This document shows positions 49,949 through 58,401 of a DNA stretch of 64,000 bases, piece by piece (the stretch's first letter is position 1; the number at the start of each line of letters is the position of its first letter). Below the pieces are notes generated by a model. The model was not told the origin of the DNA. It ran no database searches and worked only from the letters and a program-made list of their open reading frames with translations. The position numbers were made by a program, and so were the translations under genes. The stretch is from Bradyrhizobium sp. CB3481. Lineage in GTDB: Bacteria > Pseudomonadota > Alphaproteobacteria > Rhizobiales > Xanthobacteraceae. The DNA lies in assembly GCF_029714305.1 (NCBI RefSeq), contig NZ_CP121647.1, forward strand, positions 3,058,501-3,122,500, given 5' to 3'.

Positions 49949-51574
49949 TTGGGAGCAGGACCAATCGGCATTCGCACGCCGCTGGCGCTTTTGTTCGTAT
50001 CGCTGGGCATCGTTGTCGGGGTTTGGTGGTGGCTCGCCACTCCCGTCGCGCTGACGCGTGCGCCGATCGACGATGCGGCGAAGCTGGAATGCGTCTCCTA
50101 CGCGCCGTTCCGCAACGAGCAGACGCCGCATGATCCGACGCTCATCGTCCGTCCGGAACAGATCTCGGAGGACTTGCGCGAGCTCGCCAAGGTTTCCAAA
50201 TGCATCCGGACCTATTCGATCGACAACGGGCTCGACAAGGTGCCCGAGCTGGCGTCCAGGGTCGGATTGAAGGTCCTGCTCGGCATATGGCTCGGTCGCG
50301 ATCGCGCCAAGAACGCCCAGCTTTGCGACATCGCGGTCTCGCTGGCGAAGGATCATCCCGCGACGGTGGCGGCGATCATCGTCGGCAGCGAAGTGCTGCT
50401 GCGCGGCGACATGACGGTGGGCGACCTTCGCCAAACCATCCAGTCGGTGAAGCCGCGCGTGAGCGTGCCGGTGACCTATGCCGATGTCTGGGAGTTCTGG
50501 CTACGCTACCGCGAAGTCGGCGCCGATGTCGATTTCGTCACCGCGCATTTCCTGCCCTATTGGGAGGACGTGCCGCCGCGCGCCGAAGACGCCGCCGCGC
50601 ACGTCGACGATATCAGGAAGCAGGTGGTGGCGGCCTTTCCCGGCAAGGAGATCCTGATCGGAGAGACCGGCTGGCCGAGCTTCGGGCGGATGCGCGACGG
50701 CGCACTGGCTTCCCGCGTCAACCAGGCACGGTTCATTTCCGAGATTCTCGAGCGGGCGAGGCGGGACAAATTCCGCGTCAATCTGTTCGAGGCCTATGAC
50801 GAGCCGTGGAAGCGCCGCTGGGAAGGCACGGTCGGCGGCTATTGGGGACTGTTCGACGGGACCGAGCGCAAGCTGAAATATCCGGCTGGCGTTGCCATCA
50901 GCAACTATCCGTTCTGGAAGCTGCAGATGGCGGGCGGGCTGCTGCTTTGCATCTGCATATTCACTGTGGCCATGTTCGCGCCGAAGCATCGGCCGTCGCC
51001 GCGCTTGGCCTCGTGGGTCGCGGTCGCCGTATCCGCCACATCAGGCGGGATATTGCTGGGTATCGGCGTCGACAAGATGCTCCTCGAAAGCTACGGGCTC
51101 GGCGGCTGGCTGGTTCAGGGCTTTATGCTGATGGCGGCTGTGACGGCGCCGCTGCTGTCAACGCATGCGCTGATGTCGGGGCGGTCGCTGCCGTCGTTCC
51201 TCGAGGTGTTGGGGCCGCCCAAGGGCCTGACCCCACTGTTCATGACCAACATGCTGGGTATCACGCTGATCGTGACGACGCTCATTGCAGGCGAGACCGC
51301 GCTCAGCCTGATCTTCGACGCGCGCTGGCGCGATTTTCCGTTCGCCGCCTTGACCATGGCCGTGGTGCCGTTCTGGACGCTGGCTTTCCTCAACGGTTCG
51401 AAATCCGGCGAGCGACCGCTGTCGGAAGCCGTGTTCGCCGGGCTGTTCGCGCTTTCCGCTGTTTATGTCGTCCTCAACGAAGGCTTTGAGAACTGGCAGG
51501 CGATGTGGACCGGGGCAACCTATCTCTTGCTCGGCAGTGCGCTGTGGCGGGCGCGCACGCCAGCCACAGCTTGA
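49949..51574 (+). CDS. GH17-domain membrane protein, NdvC-like beta-glucan enzyme
   Basis: About 541 residues. After one membrane segment (about 10-32), residues 45-310 form a GH17 (beta-1,3-glucanase/glucanosyltransferase) barrel with catalytic candidates Glu148 in IIVGSEVLLRG and Glu239 in ILIGETGWPS. Residues about 325-535 hold seven or so membrane segments. Size and layout resemble NdvC of Bradyrhizobium, which acts in cyclic beta-1,3/1,6-glucan synthesis, but ndvB is not in this window. The start is unclear: TTG 49949 lacks a good ribosome site and no ATG fits. Confidence 0.82.
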   Translation: MGAGPIGIRTPLALLFVSLGIVVGVWWWLATPVALTRAPIDDAAKLECVSYAPFRNEQTPHDPTLIVRPEQISEDLRELAKVSKCIRTYSIDNGLDKVPELASRVGLKVLLGIWLGRDRAKNAQLCDIAVSLAKDHPATVAAIIVGSEVLLRGDMTVGDLRQTIQSVKPRVSVPVTYADVWEFWLRYREVGADVDFVTAHFLPYWEDVPPRAEDAAAHVDDIRKQVVAAFPGKEILIGETGWPSFGRMRDGALASRVNQARFISEILERARRDKFRVNLFEAYDEPWKRRWEGTVGGYWGLFDGTERKLKYPAGVAISNYPFWKLQMAGGLLLCICIFTVAMFAPKHRPSPRLASWVAVAVSATSGGILLGIGVDKMLLESYGLGGWLVQGFMLMAAVTAPLLSTHALMSGRSLPSFLEVLGPPKGLTPLFMTNMLGITLIVTTLIAGETALSLIFDARWRDFPFAALTMAVVPFWTLAFLNGSKSGERPLSEAVFAGLFALSAVYVVLNEGFENWQAMWTGATYLLLGSALWRARTPATA

Positions 51575-51590
51575 ACCCGGCGCCTTGAGG

Positions 51591-52658
51591 CTAGGCCCGG
51601 CGTACGATCTCGCGAACGATGCCGACCGTCTCCTCGATCATGTCAGCGCTGATCTCGAGATAGGTGCAGGCGCGAATCCGACCGTCCATCATCGCAACCA
51701 GGATGCCGCGCTTGCGCAAGGCCTCGACCATCTTTTCGCCGGCAACGCCGGCGCCATCAGGCTTGAAGAACACCAGGTTGGTCTCGGGCTCCTGCACCTC
51801 GACGCCGTTGATCTGCGACAGGTCCCGCGCCAGAGCGCGCGCATTGGCGTGATCGTCGGCGAGGCGATCGACATGATGGTCGAGCGCGTAGACGCAGGCC
51901 GCAGCGCAGATGCCGGCCTGCCGCATCGACCCGCCGAGCCGCTGCTTCCAGCGCCAGACCTCGTCGATGAAGGCGCGGCTGCCCGCGATGACGCCGCCGA
52001 TCGGCGCGCCGAGGCCTTTTGAGAAATCGATCCAGGCCGAATCCCATCCCGCGGCCATGTCGCGCGCCGATATGCCGGTCGCGACGCAGGCATTCAGCAA
52101 CCGCGCGCCGTCCATGTGGGTGATGAGGCCGTTGGCCTTGGCGATCTCAACGACTTCGTCGAGCGCGGCCTTCTTCCAGATCGTGCCGCCGCCGATGTTG
52201 GCGGTCTGCTCGACGCTGACGAGGGTCTGCGGCGGCTGGTAGCGCGAGCGCGGATGCAGGGCGGCACGGAAGGTTTGCGGCGTGAACTGTCCGCCGTCAC
52301 CTGGCAGTTGGGTGACTTGAAAGCCGCCGAGCGCTGCATGCGCGCCGCCTTCGCGGGCGATGATATGCGCGGTCGCATGGGCCAGAAGTTCATCGCCCGG
52401 CCGGCAATGAGCCAAGGTCGCCGCGACGTTGCACATCGTGCCCGAGGGCATGAACACGGCTGCCTCCTTACCGAGCAAGTCGGCGACCCGTTCGCACAGC
52501 AGGTTCACGGTCGGATCGTCGCCGATCTGCTCGTCGCCAACCTCCGCCCGCGCCATCGCCTCGCGCATCGCCGGTGTGGGGCGCGTCTGCGTATCCGACA
52601 GCAGGTTGATGCGGATGGGATCGGCCTTGGGATCGCGCGGGGCAGGGGTGTAGTGCAT
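51591..52658 (-). CDS. ltaE: Threonine aldolase-family PLP enzyme
   Basis: A 355-residue beta-eliminating lyase/low-specificity L-threonine aldolase: LLSDTQTRPTPAMREAMARAEVGDEQIGDDPT at the N-terminus, MPSGTMCNVAA, THMDGARLLNA with the PLP-binding Asp, and Lys214 in DFSKGLGAPIGG as the Schiff-base lysine. It splits threonine or allo-threonine to glycine and acetaldehyde; glycine could feed the Gcv system encoded at the left end. It starts at ATG 52658. Confidence 0.92.
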   Translation of the reverse strand: MHYTPAPRDPKADPIRINLLSDTQTRPTPAMREAMARAEVGDEQIGDDPTVNLLCERVADLLGKEAAVFMPSGTMCNVAATLAHCRPGDELLAHATAHIIAREGGAHAALGGFQVTQLPGDGGQFTPQTFRAALHPRSRYQPPQTLVSVEQTANIGGGTIWKKAALDEVVEIAKANGLITHMDGARLLNACVATGISARDMAAGWDSAWIDFSKGLGAPIGGVIAGSRAFIDEVWRWKQRLGGSMRQAGICAAACVYALDHHVDRLADDHANARALARDLSQINGVEVQEPETNLVFFKPDGAGVAGEKMVEALRKRGILVAMMDGRIRACTYLEISADMIEETVGIVREIVRRA

Positions 52659-52680
52659 GGGGAGGGCTCACAATCTTGCG

Positions 52681-52768
52681 TCATGGCCGGGCTTGTCCTG
52701 GCCGTCCACGTCTTGTCTTTGCCGAAACCATAAAGGCGTGGATGCCCGGGACAAGCCCGGGCATGACG
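52681..52768. repeat. Dispersed palindromic repeat, family B
   Basis: TCATGGCCGGGCTTGTCCTGGCC, CCACGTCTTGTCTT and later GATGCCCGGGACAAGCCCGG ending CATGAC; the same design as 25236-25320. It lies between the start of ltaE and the terminator of rpsD. Confidence 0.85.
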
Positions 52769-52800
52769 GAACAGCCATTCGCGCTCGACACGCTCAAACA

Positions 52801-52827
52801 AAAGGCCCCGGCAAAACCGGGGCCTTT
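52801..52827 (-). terminator. Intrinsic terminator of rpsD
   Basis: AAAGGCCCCGG, five-base loop, CCGGGGCCTTT, an eleven-base stem. On the minus strand it is followed by TTTGTTTG. It lies 23 bases after the rpsD stop. Confidence 0.9.
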
Positions 52828-52849
52828 GTATTTCGGACCGTAAAACCAA

Positions 52850-53467
52850 TCAGCGCGAATAGAATTCGACGATCAGATGCGGCTCCATCTGCACCGCGAA
52901 CGGCACGTCCGACAGCGCCGGAATGCGGGTGAACTTCGCGGTCATCTTGGAGTGATCGGCTTCGATGAAGTCGGGCACGTCGCGCTCGCCGAGCTGGCTG
53001 GCTTCCAGCACCGGGGTGAGCTGCTTGGAGGCTTCCTTGATCTCGACGAGGTCGCCGGGCTTGAGCTTGTAGCTCGGAATGTTGACGCGGCGGCCGTTCA
53101 CCTTGATGTGGCCGTGGTTGATGAACTGGCGGGCGGCGAACATGGTGGCCACGAACTTGGCGCGGTAGACCACGGTGTCGAGACGGCGCTCCAACAGGCC
53201 GATCAGGTTCTCACCGGTGTCGCCCTTCATCCGGCCGGCCTCGACATAGATGCCGTGGAACTGGCGCTCGGAGATGTTGGCGTAATAGCCCTTGAGCTTC
53301 TGCTTGGCGCGGAGCTGGACGCCGAAGTCGGACAGCTTGCCCTTGCGGCGCTGGCCGTGCTGGCCGGGGCCATATTCACGGCGGTTCACGGGGCTCTTCG
53401 GGCGGCCCCAAATGTTCTGGCCCATACGGCGATCGATCTTGTATTTCGCCTCACTGCGCTTTGTCAT
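52850..53467 (-). CDS. rpsD: 30S ribosomal protein S4
   Basis: A 205-residue primary 16S rRNA-binding protein. [41 protein letters not shown] and the S4 domain around [40 protein letters not shown] are diagnostic. ATG 53467 was chosen from the conserved N-terminus; longer frames to 53569 add junk. It is a single gene with its own terminator. The 303-base stretch 53468-53770 upstream holds its promoter and a family C repeat, no gene. Confidence 0.98.
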   Translation of the reverse strand: MTKRSEAKYKIDRRMGQNIWGRPKSPVNRREYGPGQHGQRRKGKLSDFGVQLRAKQKLKGYYANISERQFHGIYVEAGRMKGDTGENLIGLLERRLDTVVYRAKFVATMFAARQFINHGHIKVNGRRVNIPSYKLKPGDLVEIKEASKQLTPVLEASQLGERDVPDFIEADHSKMTAKFTRIPALSDVPFAVQMEPHLIVEFYSR

Positions 53468-53656
53468 CGCGTCCTCTGCGTAAGTTTGAGTTTTGAGGAA
53501 ACGCGCCCTCCTGTGCACCGGCAGGGCCGGGGCCGACAGGTCTGCCCCCGAAAGCTCGGGGAAGACCACGGGTCGCGAAACGCATCGCGGGCCGAAACCG
53601 GCCCGCGAGCAAGCGGGGTATTAGGGAGAAACCGCGGGTCTGTCAACGAAATGCAT

Positions 53657-53735
53657 GTCATTCCGGGGCGCGCGATAGCGCGAACCCGGAATCTCGAGAT
53701 TCCGGGTTCGATGCTGCGCATCGCCCCGGAATGAC
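53657..53735. repeat. Dispersed palindromic repeat, family C
   Basis: GTCATTCCGGGGCGCGCGAT...GCGAACCCGGAATCTCGAG, then ATTCCGGGTTCGATGC...CGCCCCGGAATGAC, followed by a partial extra arm (CCCGGAATGACGG) near 53745. Matches the copy at 39238-39318. Confidence 0.88.
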
Positions 53736-53770
53736 TGCCAAAAGCCCGGAATGACGGCCCTAGAAGGCCG

Positions 53771-54622
53771 TCAGGTCGCGACCGCCCGGACCGGCTTGGG
53801 CTCGGTTTGCTGCCGGTTGGCGCGCAATTCGGCGGCAATTTCGCCGTTCAGAACCTGTTCCAGCCGGTTCAGGGCCTTGGCCATCGGGGCGGCGTCGGTA
53901 ACCCGGTGATCCCAGCGCAGCACCACCTCGATGGTCTGGTCGGGCTTTTCCACCCCATAGCTCAGGACGAACGGCCCGGGGCTGACGGCATGCAGCTGGC
54001 CTGCGCCATAGGCGGCCACCGAGGTCACGCCGAAACTGCCGAAATAATTGGCCCGCTGGCGGCCGAAATTGAGCCCGATCGCCCAGAACAGGCGGCGCAG
54101 GGGCAACGGGAGGCGGGTGGTGCGCAGGATCTTGCGGAACGCCGGCACCTCGTTGATCGGGGCCGTCTTGGCGTGCCGGATCAGCGCGTCGACCTCGGCA
54201 AGCGACAATTCATCCGGGGCGGCCACCTTTTGCGGCAGCACGCAATCCTGCCCGTCCTCGACCCGGGCGACCGCCACCATCGCGACGCTGCGCGGCAGCT
54301 CGTAGAAGGCGGGCAGCGGCCATTTGACATAGAGGGTGCGCAGGATCGGCTGTTCCTTTGCCACCAGTGCGAAGGCCTTGACGAAGATCGCGGCCCAACC
54401 GGGCCGCTCGACGGCCTGGGCGCGGGCCTCCGAGAGGCCGCGGAGGTTGAGGGGGCGGGTCAGCGAAACAAAGGGCACGCGGATCGAGGCGTGCATGAGG
54501 TCGGCGACGAGGCGGCGCGGCAGTGTGATTTTTCGAACCGTTCCGCGCATGCTCTGCCCGGGTCTCCACAATAGGCAATCGAAAGGCCGGCAGGCCGCGG
54601 GGGCGGCCTGCCATAACTTCAT
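53771..54622 (-). CDS. Stand-alone 2-oxoacid-dehydrogenase acyltransferase-like (CAT fold) protein
   Basis: 283 residues resembling the catalytic domain of E2 acyltransferases: the C-terminal motif LRWDHRVTDAAPMAKALNRLE carries the catalytic His in DHRVTD, and FGSFGVTSVAAYGAGQLHAVSP is the conserved beta segment. There is no lipoyl or subunit-binding domain. It may therefore acylate a small molecule or lipid instead of working in a dehydrogenase complex; the substrate is unknown. Start 54622 is tentative; ATG 54550 would drop a 24-residue stretch. Confidence 0.82.
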   Translation of the reverse strand: MKLWQAAPAACRPFDCLLWRPGQSMRGTVRKITLPRRLVADLMHASIRVPFVSLTRPLNLRGLSEARAQAVERPGWAAIFVKAFALVAKEQPILRTLYVKWPLPAFYELPRSVAMVAVARVEDGQDCVLPQKVAAPDELSLAEVDALIRHAKTAPINEVPAFRKILRTTRLPLPLRRLFWAIGLNFGRQRANYFGSFGVTSVAAYGAGQLHAVSPGPFVLSYGVEKPDQTIEVVLRWDHRVTDAAPMAKALNRLEQVLNGEIAAELRANRQQTEPKPVRAVAT

Positions 54623-54661
54623 CTAGCACGAACCCGGCAATTTGACGCCAGCCAGATCGGC

Positions 54662-55048
54662 CTATGGCGCCGGCTTGGCCAGCGGCTCACCGGCCTTCAC
54701 GACATAAACCCCGAGCACTTTGAAGGGTTTGTCGCCGGCCTTGGCATCGTGAACGGCGCCTTCCGGAATCTGGTAGGATTCGCCCGCCTTGATTTTCACC
54801 GGCGGCTTGCCGTCGATGATGAGTTCGAGCTCGCCCTCGAGCACATAGCCGGTCTCGGCGCCCGGATGGGTATGGCGGCCGGCGGCGCCGCCGGCCGGAA
54901 CTTCCGCGATCGCGGTCACGGTGTTGTAGCCAGCCGGGAAATCGAGTTTTTGCAGCGGCGTTCGCTTGATGCCGGTTTGCTGAGCGACCGCGACGCCGGC
55001 GCCAGCGAGCGCGACCACGGCCAATCCGAACAGAATTTTTCTGATCAT
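54662..55048 (-). CDS. Exported cupin-domain protein
   Basis: 128 residues: signal peptide about 1-22 (MIRKILFGLAVVALAGAGVAVA), then one cupin barrel with GRHTHPGAETGYVLEGELEL, whose His-x-His and Glu are metal ligands, and SYQIPEGAVHDAKAG with the last His. The family includes many small dioxygenase-like or binding proteins; the ligand is unknown. GGGAGAAATGC precedes ATG 55048. Next to an HpcH-type aldolase gene on the same strand. Confidence 0.9.
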   Translation of the reverse strand: MIRKILFGLAVVALAGAGVAVAQQTGIKRTPLQKLDFPAGYNTVTAIAEVPAGGAAGRHTHPGAETGYVLEGELELIIDGKPPVKIKAGESYQIPEGAVHDAKAGDKPFKVLGVYVVKAGEPLAKPAP

Positions 55049-55115
55049 GCATTTCTCCCTGTTCGGAGAGCCTAGCAGCGCCCGCGTGATGCTGGAAGCG
55101 GTGGACGGACAGGGC

Positions 55116-55895
55116 CTATCGCTTGATCCCGTCAAGGCTCGCCGCGATACCGCGCTGGAACAGCGACCAGTCGAAGCCGAGCGCCAGCGCCACATAGCCG
55201 CGCGCGATCATGGCGTTGGCCTGCTCGGCGGTGCGGGCGACGCCGCCGATCGGCACGCCGCTCTTGAGGATGCCTTCCTCGGCGCGCTTCATCAGGCCCA
55301 CCACCTCGGGATCGTCGGGCAGGCCGCGCTTGTTAATGGAGGTTGCGAGGTCGCCGGGGCCGATCACCGCGAGGTCGATGCCGGGCGTTGCCATGATCTC
55401 GTCGATGCGGTCGACCGCATCGACATGCTCGATGGTGATCATGCAGATCATGTCGTCGTCCGCGGTCGCCATGTAGTCCGCCATCGAGACCCCCCAGCGG
55501 AACGGCGCGTGGAACGGGCCCCATAGCCGGTCGCCGTTCGGCGGATAGCGCACGCTGCGCACCGCTTTTTCGGCATCCGCCCGGCTGCAGATCATCGGAA
55601 AATTGATGCCGAGCGCGCCGAGATCCATCGGTGCCTTCGCCAGCGAAGGCTCGTTGGCGGCAATCCGCACCATCGGCACGCAGGGCGTGCCTGACGTCGC
55701 CGTGATCATCGCATGCGCCGAGCCAAGATCGATCGGCCCGTGCTCGAGATCGATGATGATCCAGTCGATGCCGGAGCGGCCCATGATCTGCACGGTCTGG
55801 ATCGAGGGAATGGTTGCGATCGCGCCGAAGGTCGGGCGCCCCTCGCGCCAGAGCTGGCGCAAGCGGTTGAGCGGCGCGGGCTTTGCGGAGGTCAC
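55116..55895 (-). CDS. HpcH/HpaI-type aldolase/citrate lyase family protein
   Basis: A 259-residue class II aldolase with a PEP/pyruvate TIM barrel: RPTFGAIATIPSIQTVQIMGRSGIDWIIIDLEHGP (with the metal-binding Glu and catalytic His), PMVRIAANE, ITIEHVDAVDRIDEI and GIDLAVIGPGDLATSI. It likely releases pyruvate from a 2-keto-3-deoxy acid. It starts at ATG 55895. Substrate not deducible from context. The stretch 55896-56102 carries no gene. Confidence 0.9.
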   Translation of the reverse strand: MTSAKPAPLNRLRQLWREGRPTFGAIATIPSIQTVQIMGRSGIDWIIIDLEHGPIDLGSAHAMITATSGTPCVPMVRIAANEPSLAKAPMDLGALGINFPMICSRADAEKAVRSVRYPPNGDRLWGPFHAPFRWGVSMADYMATADDDMICMITIEHVDAVDRIDEIMATPGIDLAVIGPGDLATSINKRGLPDDPEVVGLMKRAEEGILKSGVPIGGVARTAEQANAMIARGYVALALGFDWSLFQRGIAASLDGIKR

Positions 55896-56102
55896 GGGGA
55901 AACTCCCTCATCAAATGATCGATTCAACGTCTGGCATCATATGAATAAATGCACCGGCTATCGAGCCGCTTTGTCTTTGGCGCATGAGCGCCGGATTCAT
56001 GATTTGCGGCGCCGGCAGGCTGGACGCGGCGGTGCCCGCGAGTAGCAATCGATGCAGTCTGTCGGAATCTTGCTGAAGGAAAAGTCGGCGGTACGGCGGC
56101 TA

Positions 56103-56891
56103 TTACGCCAGCACGCGCCCGCCGAAGAACGGCATCAGTGCGGGGGCGAGCGTGTGCGGACGCTGGGACGTGAAGATCATCTCGGCCCCGGCGTCATCGC
56201 CGGTGCGGCCGGGAGCGCCGAGCAGCGCCGAGACACGCCGCGCAATGGCCGGCGCCGGATCGATCCAGTCGACCGGCCATGGTGCGAGCTGGGTCAAGCG
56301 GTCGAGCAGCAGCGGATAATGGGTGCAGGCCAGCACGATCGTGTCGGTGCGGTCCGTGCCATCGCCGACGAAGCAGGGGGCGAGTTCGGCCGCGATATCG
56401 GAATCGCGGACATCGTTACCGCTGAGGGCGGATTCGGCGAGCGAGGCAAGTTCGCCCGATCCCACCAGGGTGACTTCGCAGCCTTGCGCAAAATCCTCGA
56501 TCAGGCGTCTCGTATATTCGCGCTTCACGGTGCCCCTGGTGCCGAGCACGGACACGCGCCTGCTTTTCGAACTGGCGCAGGCCGGCTTGATCGCCGGCAC
56601 GGTGCCGACGAACGGCACGCTGTAGGCGCTGCGCAGATGCGACATCACGAGCGTGGAAGCGGTATTGCAGGCGATCACCACCAGCGCGGGGGAATGCCGC
56701 GCGATCAGTTCGCCAATCAGCGGCACCACGCGGGCGATGATCTGTTCCTCGCTGTGATGGCCGTAAGGAAAGAACGCGTCGTCGGCAACATAAACGTAAT
56801 GCGCGTCGGGCCTTGCCCGGACGATCTCGCGCAGGACCGTGAGGCCGCCTAGGCCGGAGTCGAAGACGAGGATTTTGGCCGGGGATGACAC
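56103..56891 (-). CDS. murI: Glutamate racemase
   Basis: Interconverts L- and D-glutamate for peptidoglycan synthesis. 262 residues, standard length. The catalytic pair is Cys75 in VIACNTAST and Cys189 in LACTHYPLL; the N-terminal ILVFDSGLGGLTVLREI carries the conserved Asp-Ser. VYVADDAFFPYGHHSEE is the substrate-loop region. The start is ATG 56891. Single gene. Confidence 0.96.
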   Translation of the reverse strand: MSSPAKILVFDSGLGGLTVLREIVRARPDAHYVYVADDAFFPYGHHSEEQIIARVVPLIGELIARHSPALVVIACNTASTLVMSHLRSAYSVPFVGTVPAIKPACASSKSRRVSVLGTRGTVKREYTRRLIEDFAQGCEVTLVGSGELASLAESALSGNDVRDSDIAAELAPCFVGDGTDRTDTIVLACTHYPLLLDRLTQLAPWPVDWIDPAPAIARRVSALLGAPGRTGDDAGAEMIFTSQRPHTLAPALMPFFGGRVLA

Positions 56892-57202
56892 GCTGTGAGC
56901 TTAGTTGATCTGCGGTTACTGTTCGGTTGCTACCAAGGGCCGGCGAGGGGTCACTAAGGTTGTCGGCGGCGTTCGTGACAATTTGGAATGATTTAGTTCG
57001 GCGTGGCAAGGCCGGGAAACTGCTGGGTTGGTCGGCGGGGGCTGCCACCGGCAGCATCGGTCCGAGTATCCTAGCAGTCCTGCCAAGCGGTTGCACTATT
57101 TAGAACTTCTCCAATTTATACCCCCGTTTTGCCCCTTCACGCCATGGCTGCCGGCAGCGTATGCCAACGGCGGATCTCGTCAGCCATATTGGAAAAGCCA
57201 GC
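56892..57202. other. Intergenic region upstream of the cupredoxin/FTR1 genes
   Basis: 311 bases between divergent murI and the cupredoxin gene. No gene seen; an in-frame extension of the cupredoxin to 57161 is open but precedes the signal peptide. It contains the possible Irr box described separately at 57099-57115 and AT-rich promoter-like sequence around 57095-57125. Confidence 0.5.
57099..57115 (+). promoter_or_regulatory. Possible iron-control (Irr/ICE) box
   Basis: TTTAGAACTTCTCCAAT against the rhizobial ICE consensus TTTAGAA-N3-TTCTAAA: the first half is perfect, the second matches four of seven. It is 88 bases upstream of the cupredoxin start and 450 bases before the iron permease. 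A single imperfect site, so only moderate support. Confidence 0.4.
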
Positions 57203-57547
57203 ATGTCCTTCCCGAAGCTCACTCTGTTCGCCGCCCTTGCACTCGTCTCATTGGCCGCCGCCGGCACGGCAAACGCGCAGAGCGCGACCGAGATCCAGCT
57301 CAGCTACAAGGACAAGAAGTTCGATCCGGCCGAGGTCAACGCGCCGGCCAATACGCCGATCGTGATCAAGCTGAAGAATCTCGATGCCAAGGCGATGGAA
57401 TTCGAGAGCAAGACCCTGAAAGTGGAGAAGGTGGTCGCCGGTTCCAGCGACGCCACCATCAATGTCCGCGCGCAGAAGCCGGGCCGCTACGAATTCTTCG
57501 ACGAATATAACGAGAAGGTGGCGCGCGGCGCGCTGGTCGTGAAGTAA
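57203..57547 (+). CDS. Periplasmic cupredoxin-like protein of an iron-uptake pair
   Basis: 114 residues: signal peptide about 1-25 (ending TANAQ), then a cupredoxin_1-type fold (SATEIQLSYKDKKFDPAEVNAPANTPIVIKLKN, GRYEFFDEYNEKVARGALVVK). It has no His or Cys, so it cannot make a type 1 copper site; it resembles the EfeO-type cupredoxin domain that accompanies FTR1 permeases. The Glu/Lys-rich loop MEFESKTLKVEK is a candidate iron-binding stretch. It is 20 bases upstream of the FTR1 gene. Confidence 0.88.
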   Translation: MSFPKLTLFAALALVSLAAAGTANAQSATEIQLSYKDKKFDPAEVNAPANTPIVIKLKNLDAKAMEFESKTLKVEKVVAGSSDATINVRAQKPGRYEFFDEYNEKVARGALVVK

Positions 57548-57567
57548 GGAAGAACAAGTAAGCGATC

Positions 57568-58401
57568 GTGATCGCCGCCCTGATCATCGTGTTCCGTGAA
57601 GTCTTCGAGGCCGGTCTGATCATCGGCATCGTGCTCGCGGTCACGCGCACGGTGCCGCACCGCAACGGATGGATCGGCGGCGGTGTTGTCGCGGGCGTGC
57701 TGGCGGCTTGCCTAATTGCGGTCTTCGCGGGCGCGCTGTCGAACCTGTTTGCCGGCATGGGGCAGGAGGTCTTCAACGCGGGCATCCTCGCGCTCGCCGT
57801 CGTGATGCTCACCTGGCACAACGTCTGGATGGCGCGGCATGGCAAGGAACTCGCCGGCGAATTGCGCGCCGCGGGGCAGGCGGTGGTCGCGGGCGAGAAA
57901 TCGCTGCTGGCGCTGGCGGTCGTGGTCGGCGTAGCCGTGCTGCGCGAGGGCAGCGAGGTCGTGCTGTTCCTCTACGGCGTGCTGGCGACCGGCAACGACA
58001 CCGGCTGGGGCGTGGCGGTCGGCGGCTTTGCCGGGCTGGTGCTTGGTGCGCTGGTCTGCTGGCTGACCTATGTCGGGCTGTTGCGGATTCCGCCGCGCGC
58101 GCTGTTTACCACCACGACGGTGCTGATCGCGCTGCTCGCGGCCGGCATGGCGGCGCAGGCGACCGCGTTCCTCGAACGGGCGAACTGGCTGACCGCGCTC
58201 GACAGCGTCGTCTGGGATTCGAGCTGGCTGCTGTCGGACTCCAGCCTGCTCGGCAAGGCGCTGCACACGCTGATCGGCTACACCGACCAGCCGACTGCCA
58301 TGCAGCTCGTCGTCTACCTGGCGATCCTGGCCGCGACTTTTGTGCTGATGCGGCTTTACGGCAGGCCGGCGAAGACCGCGACGGCTGCGCCGGCGGAATA
58401 A
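57568..58401 (+). CDS. FTR1-family iron permease
   Basis: A 277-residue membrane protein with seven segments and the two REXXE iron motifs: REVFE at 10-14 and REGSE at 126-130, each inside a membrane helix. It imports iron, with the cupredoxin as its periplasmic partner (a two-gene EfeUO-like or FTR1-cupredoxin system). GTG start with AAGGAAGAAC upstream. Its stop directly abuts the stop of convergent purB (no spacer). Confidence 0.94.
   Translation: MIAALIIVFREVFEAGLIIGIVLAVTRTVPHRNGWIGGGVVAGVLAACLIAVFAGALSNLFAGMGQEVFNAGILALAVVMLTWHNVWMARHGKELAGELRAAGQAVVAGEKSLLALAVVVGVAVLREGSEVVLFLYGVLATGNDTGWGVAVGGFAGLVLGALVCWLTYVGLLRIPPRALFTTTTVLIALLAAGMAAQATAFLERANWLTALDSVVWDSSWLLSDSSLLGKALHTLIGYTDQPTAMQLVVYLAILAATFVLMRLYGRPAKTATAAPAE

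Noticed and set aside
53771-54622. Dihydrolipoamide acyltransferase E2 of a dehydrogenase complex
   Set aside because: No lipoyl domain, no subunit-binding domain and no dehydrogenase genes nearby.
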